IMG/VR virus record: IMGVR_UViG_3300048929_000246 | Location: 1-48,097 of that record | DNA length: 48,097 nt | DNA from: a virus | Strand: one strand, 5' to 3' | Shown here: positions 39,292 through 46,618 of the stretch, piece by piece | Position numbering within the stretch: position 1 is the stretch's first letter | How the letters are laid out: every line of letters starts with the position of its first letter | The notes under the pieces: generated by a model | Seen by the model: only the letters and a program-made list of their open reading frames with translations | What the model was told of the DNA's origin: nothing | Databases searched by the model: none | Program-made: the position numbers and the translations under genes

Positions 39292-39687
39292 TTATTTCTT
39301 CCTGGACATTGTGCCTACCTCAATAATGTTTATGTTATAGAGTGCTAATAGCAGGCGTTTTTTGATTTTGTAAGTATCCAGATTGCGGGTAAAATCGCTC
39401 TTATAATCCAGCACCTGCTTATTACCGTCATGAAGTTCGACTACAAAATCCGCCACATAACTGGTAATATGTTGTCCATTTATTGAGATTTTCATCTTAA
39501 CCTGACGTTTAAAATCCTTTATTTCACCGGCACGAAGGCGCATTTTCAGTTGATCATAATAATCAGCTTCACCGGTTGAGTGGAAAAAAAATCCATCTCT
39601 ATAGATCCCCCTGCTCTTATACTTTCCTTGTTTAGCTGAACGATTGTAGATAGATGCCTGTAACGGTGTAAGCTTAGTCTTTGCCAT
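39292..39687 (-). CDS. DUF1064 family nuclease-like protein
   Basis: 131 aa. Pattern of DUF1064 (PD-(D/E)XK-like, a phage Holliday-junction/RecU-type enzyme): KSRGIYRDGFFFHSTGEADYY (Glu in EADYY), YVADFVVELHDGNKQVLDYKSD (Asp and the D-x-K element) and LDTYKIKKRLLLALYNI. It would process branched DNA made by the RecT/YqaJ pathway. Overlaps the preceding gene by 14 bases. Confidence 0.78.
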   Translation of the reverse strand: MAKTKLTPLQASIYNRSAKQGKYKSRGIYRDGFFFHSTGEADYYDQLKMRLRAGEIKDFKRQVKMKISINGQHITSYVADFVVELHDGNKQVLDYKSDFTRNLDTYKIKKRLLLALYNINIIEVGTMSRKK

Positions 39688-40300
39688 ATTCTTTATTTAT
39701 TTGTGTGATCATTGAATCAATTTCCTCACGCCTCATTTGTTCGCCCGGCGTTTTTGGCGAATCTGGTATATATCCGGCCTGCGCTTTCCGCTGGATATGT
39801 TCTTCTTCCCTGATATCCAGCATGGCGTTATACCTTTTCTGCCGATACTCTTCCAGCTTTTCCATGAACTGTATCACGGTTGGCGATCCGAAAAAGTGAC
39901 CGTGTTTCCCCCCTTTAAGATCTTGCAGAAATAATCCAATATCCTGTATACTGATATTATCTTCCCCGGCCTGATTTACAACGGCTTCAGCCATTGATAT
40001 CGCTAAGTCATCACTAACCCCCTCACTTTCTAAGGACATGGCTATAATGCTAGATACTACAGTGAGGGTCTTAACAATGTCCTGCTTTGCCATTTCCGGG
40101 ATGCGGACAGCCAACGGGACAGATAGTACCTTATTGTAATTAACACCGCCTGTGGACTTTCTGTATGGTTGCAACTCTGCCGCTACCTCTATCCGGTTTT
40201 TACTGCTGATACTGTTGTTTAATCTTTGCGTGGATATCTCCCACTCGTTCGGCATTAGTTCGGCTGTCGATTGTACCGCGTCTATTTTCGTTTGTTCCAT
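39674..40300 (-). CDS. DUF6633-like replication-associated protein
   Basis: 208 aa. LSVPLAVRIPEMAKQDIVKTLTVV and DIGLFLQDLKGGKHGHFFGSPT resemble proteins annotated as DUF6633 that sit beside phage and transposon initiators in Bacteroidota (judged from memory, not a search). Helical throughout, with a charged C-terminal helix. Possibly a loader or partner of the upstream initiator, with which it overlaps by 101 bases; MPNEWEIST at 40255 is a second start. Confidence 0.62.
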   Translation of the reverse strand: MEQTKIDAVQSTAELMPNEWEISTQRLNNSISSKNRIEVAAELQPYRKSTGGVNYNKVLSVPLAVRIPEMAKQDIVKTLTVVSSIIAMSLESEGVSDDLAISMAEAVVNQAGEDNISIQDIGLFLQDLKGGKHGHFFGSPTVIQFMEKLEEYRQKRYNAMLDIREEEHIQRKAQAGYIPDSPKTPGEQMRREEIDSMITQINKEYGKD

Positions 40301-41222
40301 TCTTAAAACTGTTTACAATGTTCGTTAAATTGCTATGTATTTGGATTAATTTAGTTTGTTTCTGCAAGAAATTGTCAAGTTTGTTCCAATTATTAAGGAT
40401 ATAAGAGAACATTTTAACTGATTGCTCTTTATATATTTCATCGTCTGTCGTCTGCAATCCAATATCCATAACTAAACTACCATCCGCTAATTTGCTATTT
40501 ACAGACGATTTAAGGAACTCCACTATCCCTTTAAGTGCTTTACCTTCTGAAGCTAAAATATTCGGCGGAATGCCCCCGTTCCTGCCTTTAAACCACATAA
40601 AGTAAACTTCCATCAATGCCGGATATAAAGTATCCCCCTTTACCTTTTCTTTTTTTTGCGCGGGACCTTTTTTTTCTTTTGGCTTCGCCGGTTCGTTTTT
40701 ACCTGGTTCAGGGACCATCTCAAACTGATCACTCCCGTTTTTATCTTTTTCGTTAGAAAAAGTAAAAACGGAATCTTGTTTATTAGTGTTTTGTTCTATA
40801 GTACTTAGTATAATAGTATTATATAGTTCCGGATTTTCAGTAGACGGTAAACCAGTAAACGGTTTTTCAGTAACTGGTTTACCGTCATTCTTATCCGTCT
40901 CCTGATAATCCGTAAACGGTATATCTTTTATGATATACTTATACCCCAACAGCTTTCCCGTTCCTTGCTCCTGTATCATGTGTGAGGTAATATAACCTAC
41001 TGACTCTAGTTCGTCCCATGCCTTTATACAGGCGTCACGTCCTTCTTTAAATCCTTTATGTATACTTGTTTTGTTAAACTTCCAGTTATCTGGGAAATGA
41101 AGTATATAACACAATAGTCCGATTGCGCGAAATGACAGCCGCTTATCACACATTAGCGCATTAGGTATGATAGTAAAATTACTATGGCTGCGTGACCTGA
41201 TTATCTCACCGTCGTTAATCAT
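40200..41222 (-). CDS. Replication initiator-like HTH protein
   Basis: About 340 aa from MINDGEIIRS. N-terminal winged-helix type region: FTIIPNALMCDKRLSFRAIG, LLCYILHFPDNWKFNKTSIH, ACIKAWDELESVGYI, the layout of phage replisome organisers/initiators (DnaD- or RepA-like). A Lys/Pro/Glu-rich linker (EPAKPKEKKGPAQKKEK) joins a C-terminal helical domain with VKMFSYILNNWNKLDNFLQK. It likely recognises the phage origin, perhaps within or near its own gene. The frame opens at 41255; MM at 41225/41222 is favoured because the upstream ORF ends at 41215. Confidence 0.72.
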   Translation of the reverse strand: MINDGEIIRSRSHSNFTIIPNALMCDKRLSFRAIGLLCYILHFPDNWKFNKTSIHKGFKEGRDACIKAWDELESVGYITSHMIQEQGTGKLLGYKYIIKDIPFTDYQETDKNDGKPVTEKPFTGLPSTENPELYNTIILSTIEQNTNKQDSVFTFSNEKDKNGSDQFEMVPEPGKNEPAKPKEKKGPAQKKEKVKGDTLYPALMEVYFMWFKGRNGGIPPNILASEGKALKGIVEFLKSSVNSKLADGSLVMDIGLQTTDDEIYKEQSVKMFSYILNNWNKLDNFLQKQTKLIQIHSNLTNIVNSFKNGTNENRRGTIDSRTNAERVGDIHAKIKQQYQQ

Positions 41223-41334
41223 CATATGATAAATTATAAATGTTAACAGGAACATCGCCCAATAAATAATTTCTATAATCCACCCATTTTTGACATTCGT
41301 CCATCACAAACATACCCCTTTGAATCCGGGCCAT
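41215..41334 (-). CDS. Small ORF upstream of initiator, 39 aa
   Basis: Short frame starting MARIQRGMFVMDECQKW and ending LSYDD at 41215, overlapping the initiator start by 8 bases (ATGATGATTAA). The overlap style matches real genes in this phage. However, it also overlaps another short ORF (41273-41374), so one of them, or a frameshifted fusion, is probably the true product. Confidence 0.35.
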   Translation of the reverse strand: MARIQRGMFVMDECQKWVDYRNYLLGDVPVNIYNLSYDD

Positions 41335-41374
41335 AATAAGCACCACCCTTTCTTAAATAATACAAATCATCCAT
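41273..41374 (-). CDS. Small ORF, 33 aa, possibly frameshifted
   Basis: MDDLYYLRKGGAYYGPDSKG... ends at MGGL. The YYLRKxGxYYGP(D/N)SxGY pattern resembles the start of small phage proteins that are usually longer, so the frame may be broken. If the A5 run at 41286-41290 were one base shorter, it would join to the 41215 frame to give about 52 aa. Read as a candidate only. Confidence 0.35.
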   Translation of the reverse strand: MDDLYYLRKGGAYYGPDSKGYVCDGRMSKMGGL

Positions 41375-41376
41375 GA

Positions 41377-41580
41377 TTATTTTTCCGCGTTACGCTGCGG
41401 TGCGTTTATTTGTCTGGTGATGCAGGCCGGCTCTTCTACGGTAATTCCGCCGCCCTCTTTACTATATAATATTTTATTAATTAAAAGGTAAGCAGATACT
41501 AAGCAATGTATACATTTGTAATGCCCATCTAACATTGTATTTTTCATCCACTCATGTTGTTGTATCTGTATCTGTTCCAT
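41377..41580 (-). CDS. Predicted CCCH zinc mini-protein, paralogue A
   Basis: 67 aa. HEW motif near the start (QQHEWMKNTM), CIHC at the centre and PACITR near the C-terminus. The same H...CxxC...C-I-[TI]-R arrangement is found at 41774, 47408 and 47837, so this is one of four paralogues. One His and three Cys could bind one zinc. The function may be RNA/DNA or protein binding; not known. Confidence 0.72.
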   Translation of the reverse strand: MEQIQIQQHEWMKNTMLDGHYKCIHCLVSAYLLINKILYSKEGGGITVEEPACITRQINAPQRNAEK

Positions 41581-41583
41581 CTG

Positions 41584-41784
41584 TTATATTTTTGCATAAA
41601 GTTGAATCAAATTTAAATCTCCACCAGTCATGTATTCATCGAATACTGATGAAAATTCTTCGTATTCATCTTTATGCCCACTATCCAGCATCCTAAAAAA
41701 CAATTCTTTTAATTCTGCCGGAATAACAAACCAATGTCCGTCATTATCTTTCACGGCATATACCTTTTTTAGTTCATTTTTCAT
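41584..41784 (-). CDS. Hypothetical protein, 66 aa
   Basis: Start at 41784 (MKNELKKVYAVKDNDG), inside the end of the zinc mini-protein gene, so translation is coupled. Acidic C-terminal half (HKDEYEEFSSVFDEYMTGGD). No known family. It follows the paralogue at 41774-41965, as the 47599-47850 gene follows the paralogue at 47837-48046. Confidence 0.62.
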   Translation of the reverse strand: MKNELKKVYAVKDNDGHWFVIPAELKELFFRMLDSGHKDEYEEFSSVFDEYMTGGDLNLIQLYAKI

Positions 41785-41965
41785 CTTCTGATTTTTTACG
41801 GATGATGCATTTGGGACACTCTGTTGTAATGGTCCCATTTTTATTATACATGTAACAAGCATGTTCAAATGACCAGTACATATCTGTTTTACAGTGTGGG
41901 CAATGTTCGCAGAAACCGGTTACTTTAACCCACTCATGGCGTGTTATCTGTCCTTTCTGTGGCAT
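41774..41965 (-). CDS. Predicted CCCH zinc mini-protein, paralogue B
   Basis: 63 aa: GQITRHEWVKV, CEHCPHCKTD, YMYNKNGTI, and PKCIIRKKSEDEK. Closely related to the 47837-48046 protein: both start GQIT[RK]HE and end PKCI[TI]RKK[SP]EDE. The DNA of the C-terminal ends is 32/34 identical (41782-41815 and 47851-47884), so the copy is recent. Confidence 0.75.
   Translation of the reverse strand: MPQKGQITRHEWVKVTGFCEHCPHCKTDMYWSFEHACYMYNKNGTITTECPKCIIRKKSEDEK
41782..41815 (-). repeat. 34-bp repeat from zinc-protein duplication, copy 1
   Basis: 32 of 34 bases are identical to 47851-47884. It covers the PKCI-x-RKK coding end of paralogue B and the start of the next gene. Confidence 0.85.
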
Positions 41966-41967
41966 GG

Positions 41968-42243
41968 CTATTCTACTTTTTCATATGTGACTTCAAAAAT
42001 ATCAGGCTTGCAGGGGTAAAATTCTCCTTTCACCCCTTTACAAATATAATCACCTATACTTGCACAGTGCCTTGTTTCTACGTGTTGGTTACTTTCCAAT
42101 GTTTCAACGATGATTGCACACGTAATACCATCTTCCAGCTTTCTAAGAGTGGCATTCATTTTGCAAAATGTCAGGACTTCGCCTGTGTTATTACCATCCC
42201 ATTGAATGGCATCAATTACAATTGGTTTTTTTCTGAATTGCAT
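41968..42243 (-). CDS. Conserved phage protein with GD-x2-CKGV-x-GEFYPCKPDIF motif
   Basis: 91 aa from MQFRKKPIVIDAIQWDG (42243). This is a well-known small phage protein family: FRKKPxVIDAIQW start, a middle variable part, then GDYICKGVKGEFYPCKPDIF and TYE at the end. The biochemical role is unknown. The GC-rich leader element at 42250-42265 lies exactly 6 bases upstream of the start, as before the 382-690 gene. Confidence 0.8.
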   Translation of the reverse strand: MQFRKKPIVIDAIQWDGNNTGEVLTFCKMNATLRKLEDGITCAIIVETLESNQHVETRHCASIGDYICKGVKGEFYPCKPDIFEVTYEKVE

Positions 42244-42249
42244 AATTCC

Positions 42250-42265
42250 GCGTACCGCGCCCGGT
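42250..42265 (-). promoter_or_regulatory. GC-rich leader element, copy 2
   Basis: Identical 16-mer to 697-712 on the minus strand (ACCGGGCGCGGTACGC) with the same 6-base gap to the start codon. The proteins downstream are unrelated, so the element is conserved for itself. Confidence 0.55.
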
Positions 42266-42269
42266 GGTT

Positions 42270-42503
42270 TTAACCTTCCCATTCCTGTGTAGGAAAAGAA
42301 GATGCTAGTTTTAGTAAATGATGAACTTTTTTTATTGATCTGATAGAAATGCAGAGATATTTTAGCATGCCTCTGAACTTACCTTCCATTTCATATTGTC
42401 CTTCATGTAGCCATAGATCTTGCAAACCATGAAATTCGAATATGACAACTGGGATTAATTCTTCGCCCTTTTTAGGCTTATCAGATTTATATTTATTTTT
42501 CAT
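42270..42503 (-). CDS. Hypothetical protein, 77 aa
   Basis: Start at 42503 (MKNKYKSDKPKKGEEL); upstream codons overlap the lipoprotein gene. Basic start, then a beta segment (LIPVVIFEFHGLQDLWLHEG) and helices (KYLCISIRSIKKVHHLLKLA). Unknown function. It overlaps nothing else and is followed by the GC-rich leader of the next gene. Confidence 0.6.
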   Translation of the reverse strand: MKNKYKSDKPKKGEELIPVVIFEFHGLQDLWLHEGQYEMEGKFRGMLKYLCISIRSIKKVHHLLKLASSFPTQEWEG

Positions 42504-42507
42504 CTTA

Positions 42508-42816
42508 TTATTTTTTTGAGCAAATAGCTCTGCTGTGGAATAGAACCAGAAACCCGAATTGATTGGGTTGTTTTTTTGAGTATGTATGATCATATTCATA
42601 GGCATGAATTGCCGATTCAGTTTGCCCACACAGATCTACTGTTGTGGTTTTATCTTCTGATGCATTACCGTCCTGTTGCTCCTGCCATTGTTGTATGATA
42701 CATGAATAACAGGCCGTAGACGGATTTATAACAGCATCTTTTGCGCATCCGCAACAGGAATAAAGAATGATTATTAATAAGAAAATGCTGCCAAAAATTG
42801 GTTCATATTTTTTCAT
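42508..42816 (-). CDS. Small lipoprotein, 102 aa
   Basis: Signal with lipobox: MKKYEPIFGSIFLLIIILYS, then CCGC, so lipidation is likely at the first or second Cys of that group. The rest is a small Cys-rich domain (STACYSCIIQQWQ, VDLCGQTES). The only predicted lipoprotein in the early region. Candidate for a surface factor such as superinfection exclusion, by analogy with other phage lipoproteins; no direct evidence. Confidence 0.65.
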   Translation of the reverse strand: MKKYEPIFGSIFLLIIILYSCCGCAKDAVINPSTACYSCIIQQWQEQQDGNASEDKTTTVDLCGQTESAIHAYEYDHTYSKKQPNQFGFLVLFHSRAICSKK

Positions 42817-42888
42817 TTGGTTTTTTTTATTGTTTATAATATTTAAAATATCACGCCATCCAACTTATTTAGCCCCGTTCAATAGAAT

Positions 42889-43893
42889 TTATTTTATGCC
42901 ATTATGAAATCTTCTTTTCCCATTGACATCAGTTTTCCAGCTTACTATACCATTTTCTCCAAACGTCATAACCTGCATGTCAGCCAGTTCCCGGCAGAGG
43001 AAATTCTGTTCCTTGCGTTGATATTCTGTGAGTTCTTTAATGCGTGATTTGAAATCTTTCTCACGGACTGCTGCTTCAAAATGTTCCTGAGTGCCTGAAA
43101 TCTCCCCAGGTTTGGCGATTTTGTATCTTTCCTTAAGATAGTCCTGGTATGCTTCTGACCCATCAGGAGAAGGCTCTAATTGCTGTAATTCAGCTGTCAG
43201 CCATTCAACGCGACGAAGGTTAAAAGAAAGTTCTGCCTCCTGGATCGCTGCATATATTTCACGTCCAAGTAAAACATTATTCCAAAATTCGGTAGTGCGT
43301 GTAACAATTGTTTCAAAGATACCCGGGTTGAACTCAAAAGGAAGCACCTCTAAACGTCTACCATCTTTGAACAATGCTTTTTCTGCTTCTAAAGATTTGT
43401 AAACACCCATCTGCTGCTGAATCTGCATGATATATGATGGTGGGACGCCACCTTCCCATTTGTTTGATTCATAACCGGATATCGTTTTTATTTCCAGTAT
43501 AGGACGGCGCTCACTAGTCGAAACGATTACGCGATCTAATGAAACGAATAGATGCGGATAATCTGAATTTACTACGTATGCTTTTAACTCATGACATTCA
43601 CGCACCTTTTTATTTGCCCGGAAGTTTTCAATCATGCTTTCTTCTGATCCCTCCCAATATTCCCACATCTTAGCTACAAAACTTTCCAACTCCTTACCCA
43701 TGAACATATAGATGTTTTCCACTTTCGGAACAGCGATAGGATTAATTTTTTCATAGAAAATCTCAATGCTACTTGTATAAGAAGATAATCCCAGGATGGA
43801 CCCTACTTCTGATGCTCCTATGCCTGATTTCCGGTATTGTAACCATTCCTGGTAAGACATTTCATCCGTAGGTGTTAAAATAAGCTCTCCCAT
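42889..43893 (-). CDS. YqaJ-family recombination exonuclease
   Basis: 334 aa. YqaJ/lambda-exo fold: WLQYRKSGIGASEVGSILG (about 17-35), Asp120 in FVSLDRV, LEIKT (Glu134, Lys136) and YIMQIQQQMGVY (154-165) as the metal and DNA-binding site. C-terminal helical part is added. It resects dsDNA ends to produce ssDNA for RecT. The two genes lie in one operon with one small gene between them. Confidence 0.92.
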   Translation of the reverse strand: MGELILTPTDEMSYQEWLQYRKSGIGASEVGSILGLSSYTSSIEIFYEKINPIAVPKVENIYMFMGKELESFVAKMWEYWEGSEESMIENFRANKKVRECHELKAYVVNSDYPHLFVSLDRVIVSTSERRPILEIKTISGYESNKWEGGVPPSYIMQIQQQMGVYKSLEAEKALFKDGRRLEVLPFEFNPGIFETIVTRTTEFWNNVLLGREIYAAIQEAELSFNLRRVEWLTAELQQLEPSPDGSEAYQDYLKERYKIAKPGEISGTQEHFEAAVREKDFKSRIKELTEYQRKEQNFLCRELADMQVMTFGENGIVSWKTDVNGKRRFHNGIK

Positions 43894-44189
43894 ATTTTAC
43901 AGGTTAAAATTGTAAGAAATAATACTGCTACGAAAAGACAAATTAATGCGAAGATTTTCCGGTAAATATCTCGCCTATTTTTTTTCATCGTCTGAGTAAT
44001 ATGAGTTGTGTCATGCACAAATCTTTCATAATGCTCAGTACAAAACTCAACTGTGATTTCACCTATCGAAGTATTGATCACTTTTTTGTGACGTGATTCA
44101 ATAGTTTCTAACGTTGCATAATCACTATGATCATTCAATTTATGCGCAATTATACCATCCTTCATCTGCATATCAATTTCCCATTTCAT
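43875..44189 (-). CDS. Hypothetical protein with C-terminal membrane anchor, 104 aa
   Basis: Hydrophilic N-terminal 75 residues and one membrane segment near the end (ALICLFVAVLFLTILTCKIW). It lies between recT and the exonuclease gene and overlaps the latter by 19 bases. Unknown role. Confidence 0.62.
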   Translation of the reverse strand: MKWEIDMQMKDGIIAHKLNDHSDYATLETIESRHKKVINTSIGEITVEFCTEHYERFVHDTTHITQTMKKNRRDIYRKIFALICLFVAVLFLTILTCKIWESLF

Positions 44190-44207
44190 AGCAGTATTAT
44201 TTTAAGG

Positions 44208-45203
44208 TTATTTGAATAGTTTATTTTCCGCTGCTGCCGTTGCAGCTGCTGCCTTATCTGCACCTGATTGTTGATTGTCTTGCTGCTGATTTTCATTTTC
44301 ATTAATTATCTCTGCCGTTACAGCATCTTTCATTTCCTGATCAGTTGCAATGTCATCGAGTAGTTCAGATGCAATAGGCTGGCTACCATATTCACCCGCT
44401 TCATCTATTCCTATTGCGCGTTGCAGGTCGGGAGAAAGCGGTATGAACTTCATCATCCGGCGAAGCACTGTCTTATTACCCATTTCCTCAAAAGCAGTAT
44501 GCCATACTGTAGATTCCTTATACGTTGCATATTTGTAATTCGCACTTTCATCACGTACTTTTTCTACCTGTTTCCTGGTCATTACATTGAATATATGCCC
44601 CCCATTTGCAAACTTTGCAATAGAATAGAAATGTGTAATTCTGGCAGGATCTGTAATGCTTCCCGGTTCATGTTCAAGAACTTCATCCAGGCCGAAGGAA
44701 TACCGGAAATAGTCTCCTACTTCTTTTCCGGCAGCTATTTCCTTTAATAGATCATCCCCTTTCAGCTTAGATTGTGCAGCGAATACCGGACGCGCACCGA
44801 TGTTCTTAATTTCACCGGACCGGCGCGCCAATCCTAATAACCCTTTATAACCTATTATTAGCTGACATTCTGTAATGCCCCTCTTTTTATTTTTAAAGGG
44901 TATTAGGAAGGCTTCTCCTAAAACTGAATCAGGAGATAGCCCCAGCTGCGAACAGGTCAAAATTGAGGACATTAGGCTGTGCTGTGTGCAATTAACCAGA
45001 TCAGGTGTTCTGCTTATTGCTGTAAGGAACACACGAAGCATTCTATCAGGGGTCAAATGTGCGGGTAATGCCTGAGCTATACTGCCCTTATAACGTTCAA
45101 GTAATGCATTAACATCATTACGCTTCTGAACGAATAATTCACGCTTTACTTTTTCTTCCTGCTTTTTTTGTTCTTCAGGTGTTAATTGTTGATCTGCCAT
45201 CAT
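44208..45203 (-). CDS. recT: RecT-family ssDNA annealing protein
   Basis: 331 aa. The RecT core is clear: FVQKRNDVNALLERYKGSIAQ, PDRMLRVFLTAISRTPDL, the segment SLMSSILTCSQLGLSPD, AFLIPFKNKKRGITECQLIIGYKG and LARRSGEIKNIGARPVF. A Gln/Ala-rich C-terminus follows. Promotes annealing or strand exchange on ssDNA made by the YqaJ exonuclease two genes downstream. Confidence 0.95.
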   Translation of the reverse strand: MMADQQLTPEEQKKQEEKVKRELFVQKRNDVNALLERYKGSIAQALPAHLTPDRMLRVFLTAISRTPDLVNCTQHSLMSSILTCSQLGLSPDSVLGEAFLIPFKNKKRGITECQLIIGYKGLLGLARRSGEIKNIGARPVFAAQSKLKGDDLLKEIAAGKEVGDYFRYSFGLDEVLEHEPGSITDPARITHFYSIAKFANGGHIFNVMTRKQVEKVRDESANYKYATYKESTVWHTAFEEMGNKTVLRRMMKFIPLSPDLQRAIGIDEAGEYGSQPIASELLDDIATDQEMKDAVTAEIINENENQQQDNQQSGADKAAAATAAAENKLFK

Positions 45204-45221
45204 GAATAATTGAAAAGTTGT

Positions 45222-45737
45222 TTAAAAATGACTGCCGCCAGGAAAGTTATTACCGGCAGACATATTAACGATCAATGGCTCATTGAAAGCCGCCTTATAG
45301 ATGTTTGCAAACATGTGAACTAGATTGAAGGCAATGATAGTATAAGAATCTGCACCTTTCGGAACCGGCACCTCCAGCACATCGAAAAGCTGTATAACTT
45401 TCGGTTTGCTTGCAATGATCTTTGTGGAAGGCTGTACGTAGAGATTAATTCCCTGATGTTCCGGTAACGTGCTATCCAGTACGAATAACACATCCTTTCC
45501 ACTTACACCAATCGCAATGTGCTTTGGCGTAGCCTGCTGACGTAAACAAAACTGGGTGACAGAAATATCATGACGATCATATTTCCTGTTTTTACCAGGA
45601 TTCGCCATTATTAGGTATCCATCATTTTTTTCTGTAACTGTTTTGATTTTACCCATTTTACCTGGGATTTCGAAGTTAACACCTGCCAGGAACATATTTT
45701 GTGTAGCAGCGGGACTGAGTTCATTAAGTGAGGACAT
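45222..45737 (-). CDS. Hypothetical protein, 171 aa
   Basis: No family recognised. Beta-rich: NFEIPGKMGKIKTVTEKND, AIGVSGKDVLFVLDS, LYVQPSTKIIASKPKV, then a helix (YTIIAFNLVHMFANIYKAA) and a Gly-rich tail (SAGNNFPGGSHF). Leader contains CAAACTC-A-ATG. It is the gene just before recT, so a role in recombination or its control is likely. Confidence 0.6.
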   Translation of the reverse strand: MSSLNELSPAATQNMFLAGVNFEIPGKMGKIKTVTEKNDGYLIMANPGKNRKYDRHDISVTQFCLRQQATPKHIAIGVSGKDVLFVLDSTLPEHQGINLYVQPSTKIIASKPKVIQLFDVLEVPVPKGADSYTIIAFNLVHMFANIYKAAFNEPLIVNMSAGNNFPGGSHF

Positions 45738-45749
45738 TTGAGTTTGATT

Positions 45750-45878
45750 TTATTTGTTGAAAATTATTGAAAACAATATGCGAAAAATGAAATATCCGAA
45801 CATAAGCATAAGCATAATAACCGTGAATGGTTTTACACTGTGCTTATCGCAGAATTTACGAAGTCGTGTTTTTTTCAT
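45750..45878 (-). CDS. Small membrane protein, 42 aa
   Basis: Start at 45878 (MKKTRLRKFCDKHSVKPF); upstream codons in the frame belong to the 45856-46119 gene. One membrane segment (VIMLMLMFGYFIFRILFSII). The basic N-terminus would stay inside the cell. Its start overlaps the stop of the HTH-like gene. Unknown role. Confidence 0.58.
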   Translation of the reverse strand: MKKTRLRKFCDKHSVKPFTVIMLMLMFGYFIFRILFSIIFNK

Positions 45879-46119
45879 TGAACATTTTTTTGAGCCGTTC
45901 AGAATTGACTTGCGATTCTTCCAGGCGTTTCGTGAAAAATTCTGTGATCTTGTCAGCAAGTCCCTGCTGTACTACAAAGCCGCTATTTAAGGCCCGTTCT
46001 ATTACCGGCCTACTAACCTTCATGAGTTTAGTGATCTCATTAACATCACCCCGCATACGGCATTGTTTCCACGTTTCAAATAGTTCTTCTGTGATTGTCA
46101 TTCTTACTTTAATTGCCAT
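45856..46119 (-). CDS. Small HTH-like regulator
   Basis: 87 aa. TWKQCRMRGDVNEITKLMKV then SRPVIERALNSG give a helix-turn-helix pattern (MRGDVNEITKLMKVSRPVIERAL). The C-terminal half is a charged helix. First gene after promoter P3, so it could control the recombination operon or its own promoter. A Cro-like role is a guess. Confidence 0.58.
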   Translation of the reverse strand: MAIKVRMTITEELFETWKQCRMRGDVNEITKLMKVSRPVIERALNSGFVVQQGLADKITEFFTKRLEESQVNSERLKKMFNEKNTTS

Positions 46120-46175
46120 AATAATTTTTTGTTTTTAAGTTATAGAATTTAATGGGAAAAGCATTTGAAAGAATT

Positions 46176-46199
46176 TAGGCCGGTTGTATAACCAGCCTA
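46176..46199 (-). other. Leader hairpin before HTH-like gene
   Basis: Stem of 10 pairs with one G-T pair (TAGGCTGGTT/AACCGGCCTA, 4-base loop), located about 40 bases after promoter P3 and before the ATG at 46119. Possibly attenuator, protein-binding site or terminator for the upstream operon. Confidence 0.5.
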
Positions 46200-46238
46200 T
46201 TTAACCGTGCTTTTATTTACCCATTTTTAATTACCCTG

Positions 46239-46270
46239 TAAATATAAATACTTTTGAAACAATAAACAAA
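46239..46270 (-). promoter_or_regulatory. Bacteroidota-type promoter P3
   Basis: Minus strand TTTG (46270-46267), 20-base spacer, TATATTTA (46246-46239). The sequence between contains CAAAAGTATT as at other promoters. Lies in the largest non-coding gap of the early region and faces the recombination operon. Confidence 0.65.
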
Positions 46271-46288
46271 TATATTTGAAACTATTTC

Positions 46289-46618
46289 TCAAACATAGCC
46301 TCCGTCGAGTAATGGGTCAATTTCATTCATTGCCTTCACTATCTTCTTCTCTATCTGCTGTTCGCATTCTGCTAACTCTGCACATACTCCGCGAATAGTT
46401 GATGCTGTAGTACCGGCCTGAAACTTCCTGATTTCTACGTCGGCCCTTACGGCCTCTCCCTGAAAATAGAAGATAGTCGCTCTTCCATATACCTCGATGA
46501 TACCGCAGATACTTTCTACCTGGAAATTGAGATTTGTCAGCTTATCGTTAACATATGTTATCGAAAAGTTCACTCTCTCATTGAGTGCCACTAGCACTAT
46601 ACCAGGGGAATGCTTCAT
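46289..46618 (-). CDS. Hypothetical protein, 109 aa
   Basis: Unrecognised. Beta-rich core (RVNFSITYVNDKLTNLNFQV, GRATIFYFQGEAVRADVEI) and a C-terminal helix (GVCAELAECEQQIEKKIVKA). Last gene of the unit before promoter P3; starts 4 bases inside the upstream gene. Confidence 0.62.
   Translation of the reverse strand: MKHSPGIVLVALNERVNFSITYVNDKLTNLNFQVESICGIIEVYGRATIFYFQGEAVRADVEIRKFQAGTTASTIRGVCAELAECEQQIEKKIVKAMNEIDPLLDGGYV

Larger units (their letters stand above)
32902..46119 (-). other. Replication and recombination block (overview)
   Basis: Contiguous minus-strand block served by promoters at 46239 and 39256 and ended by the terminator at 32855. It contains RecT, YqaJ exonuclease, DUF1064 nuclease, initiator-like protein, DUF6633-like protein, DnaQ-type exonuclease, HNH/NinG-like protein, ClpP-like protease and SSB-like protein. 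No DNA polymerase, helicase or primase core is recognised, so replication must use host enzymes. Confidence 0.6.

Noticed and set aside
45222-45737. Calling the 171-aa gene before recT a known recombination protein (Erf, Sak, Gam)
   Set aside because: None of the signature motifs is visible and RecT is already present; left as hypothetical.
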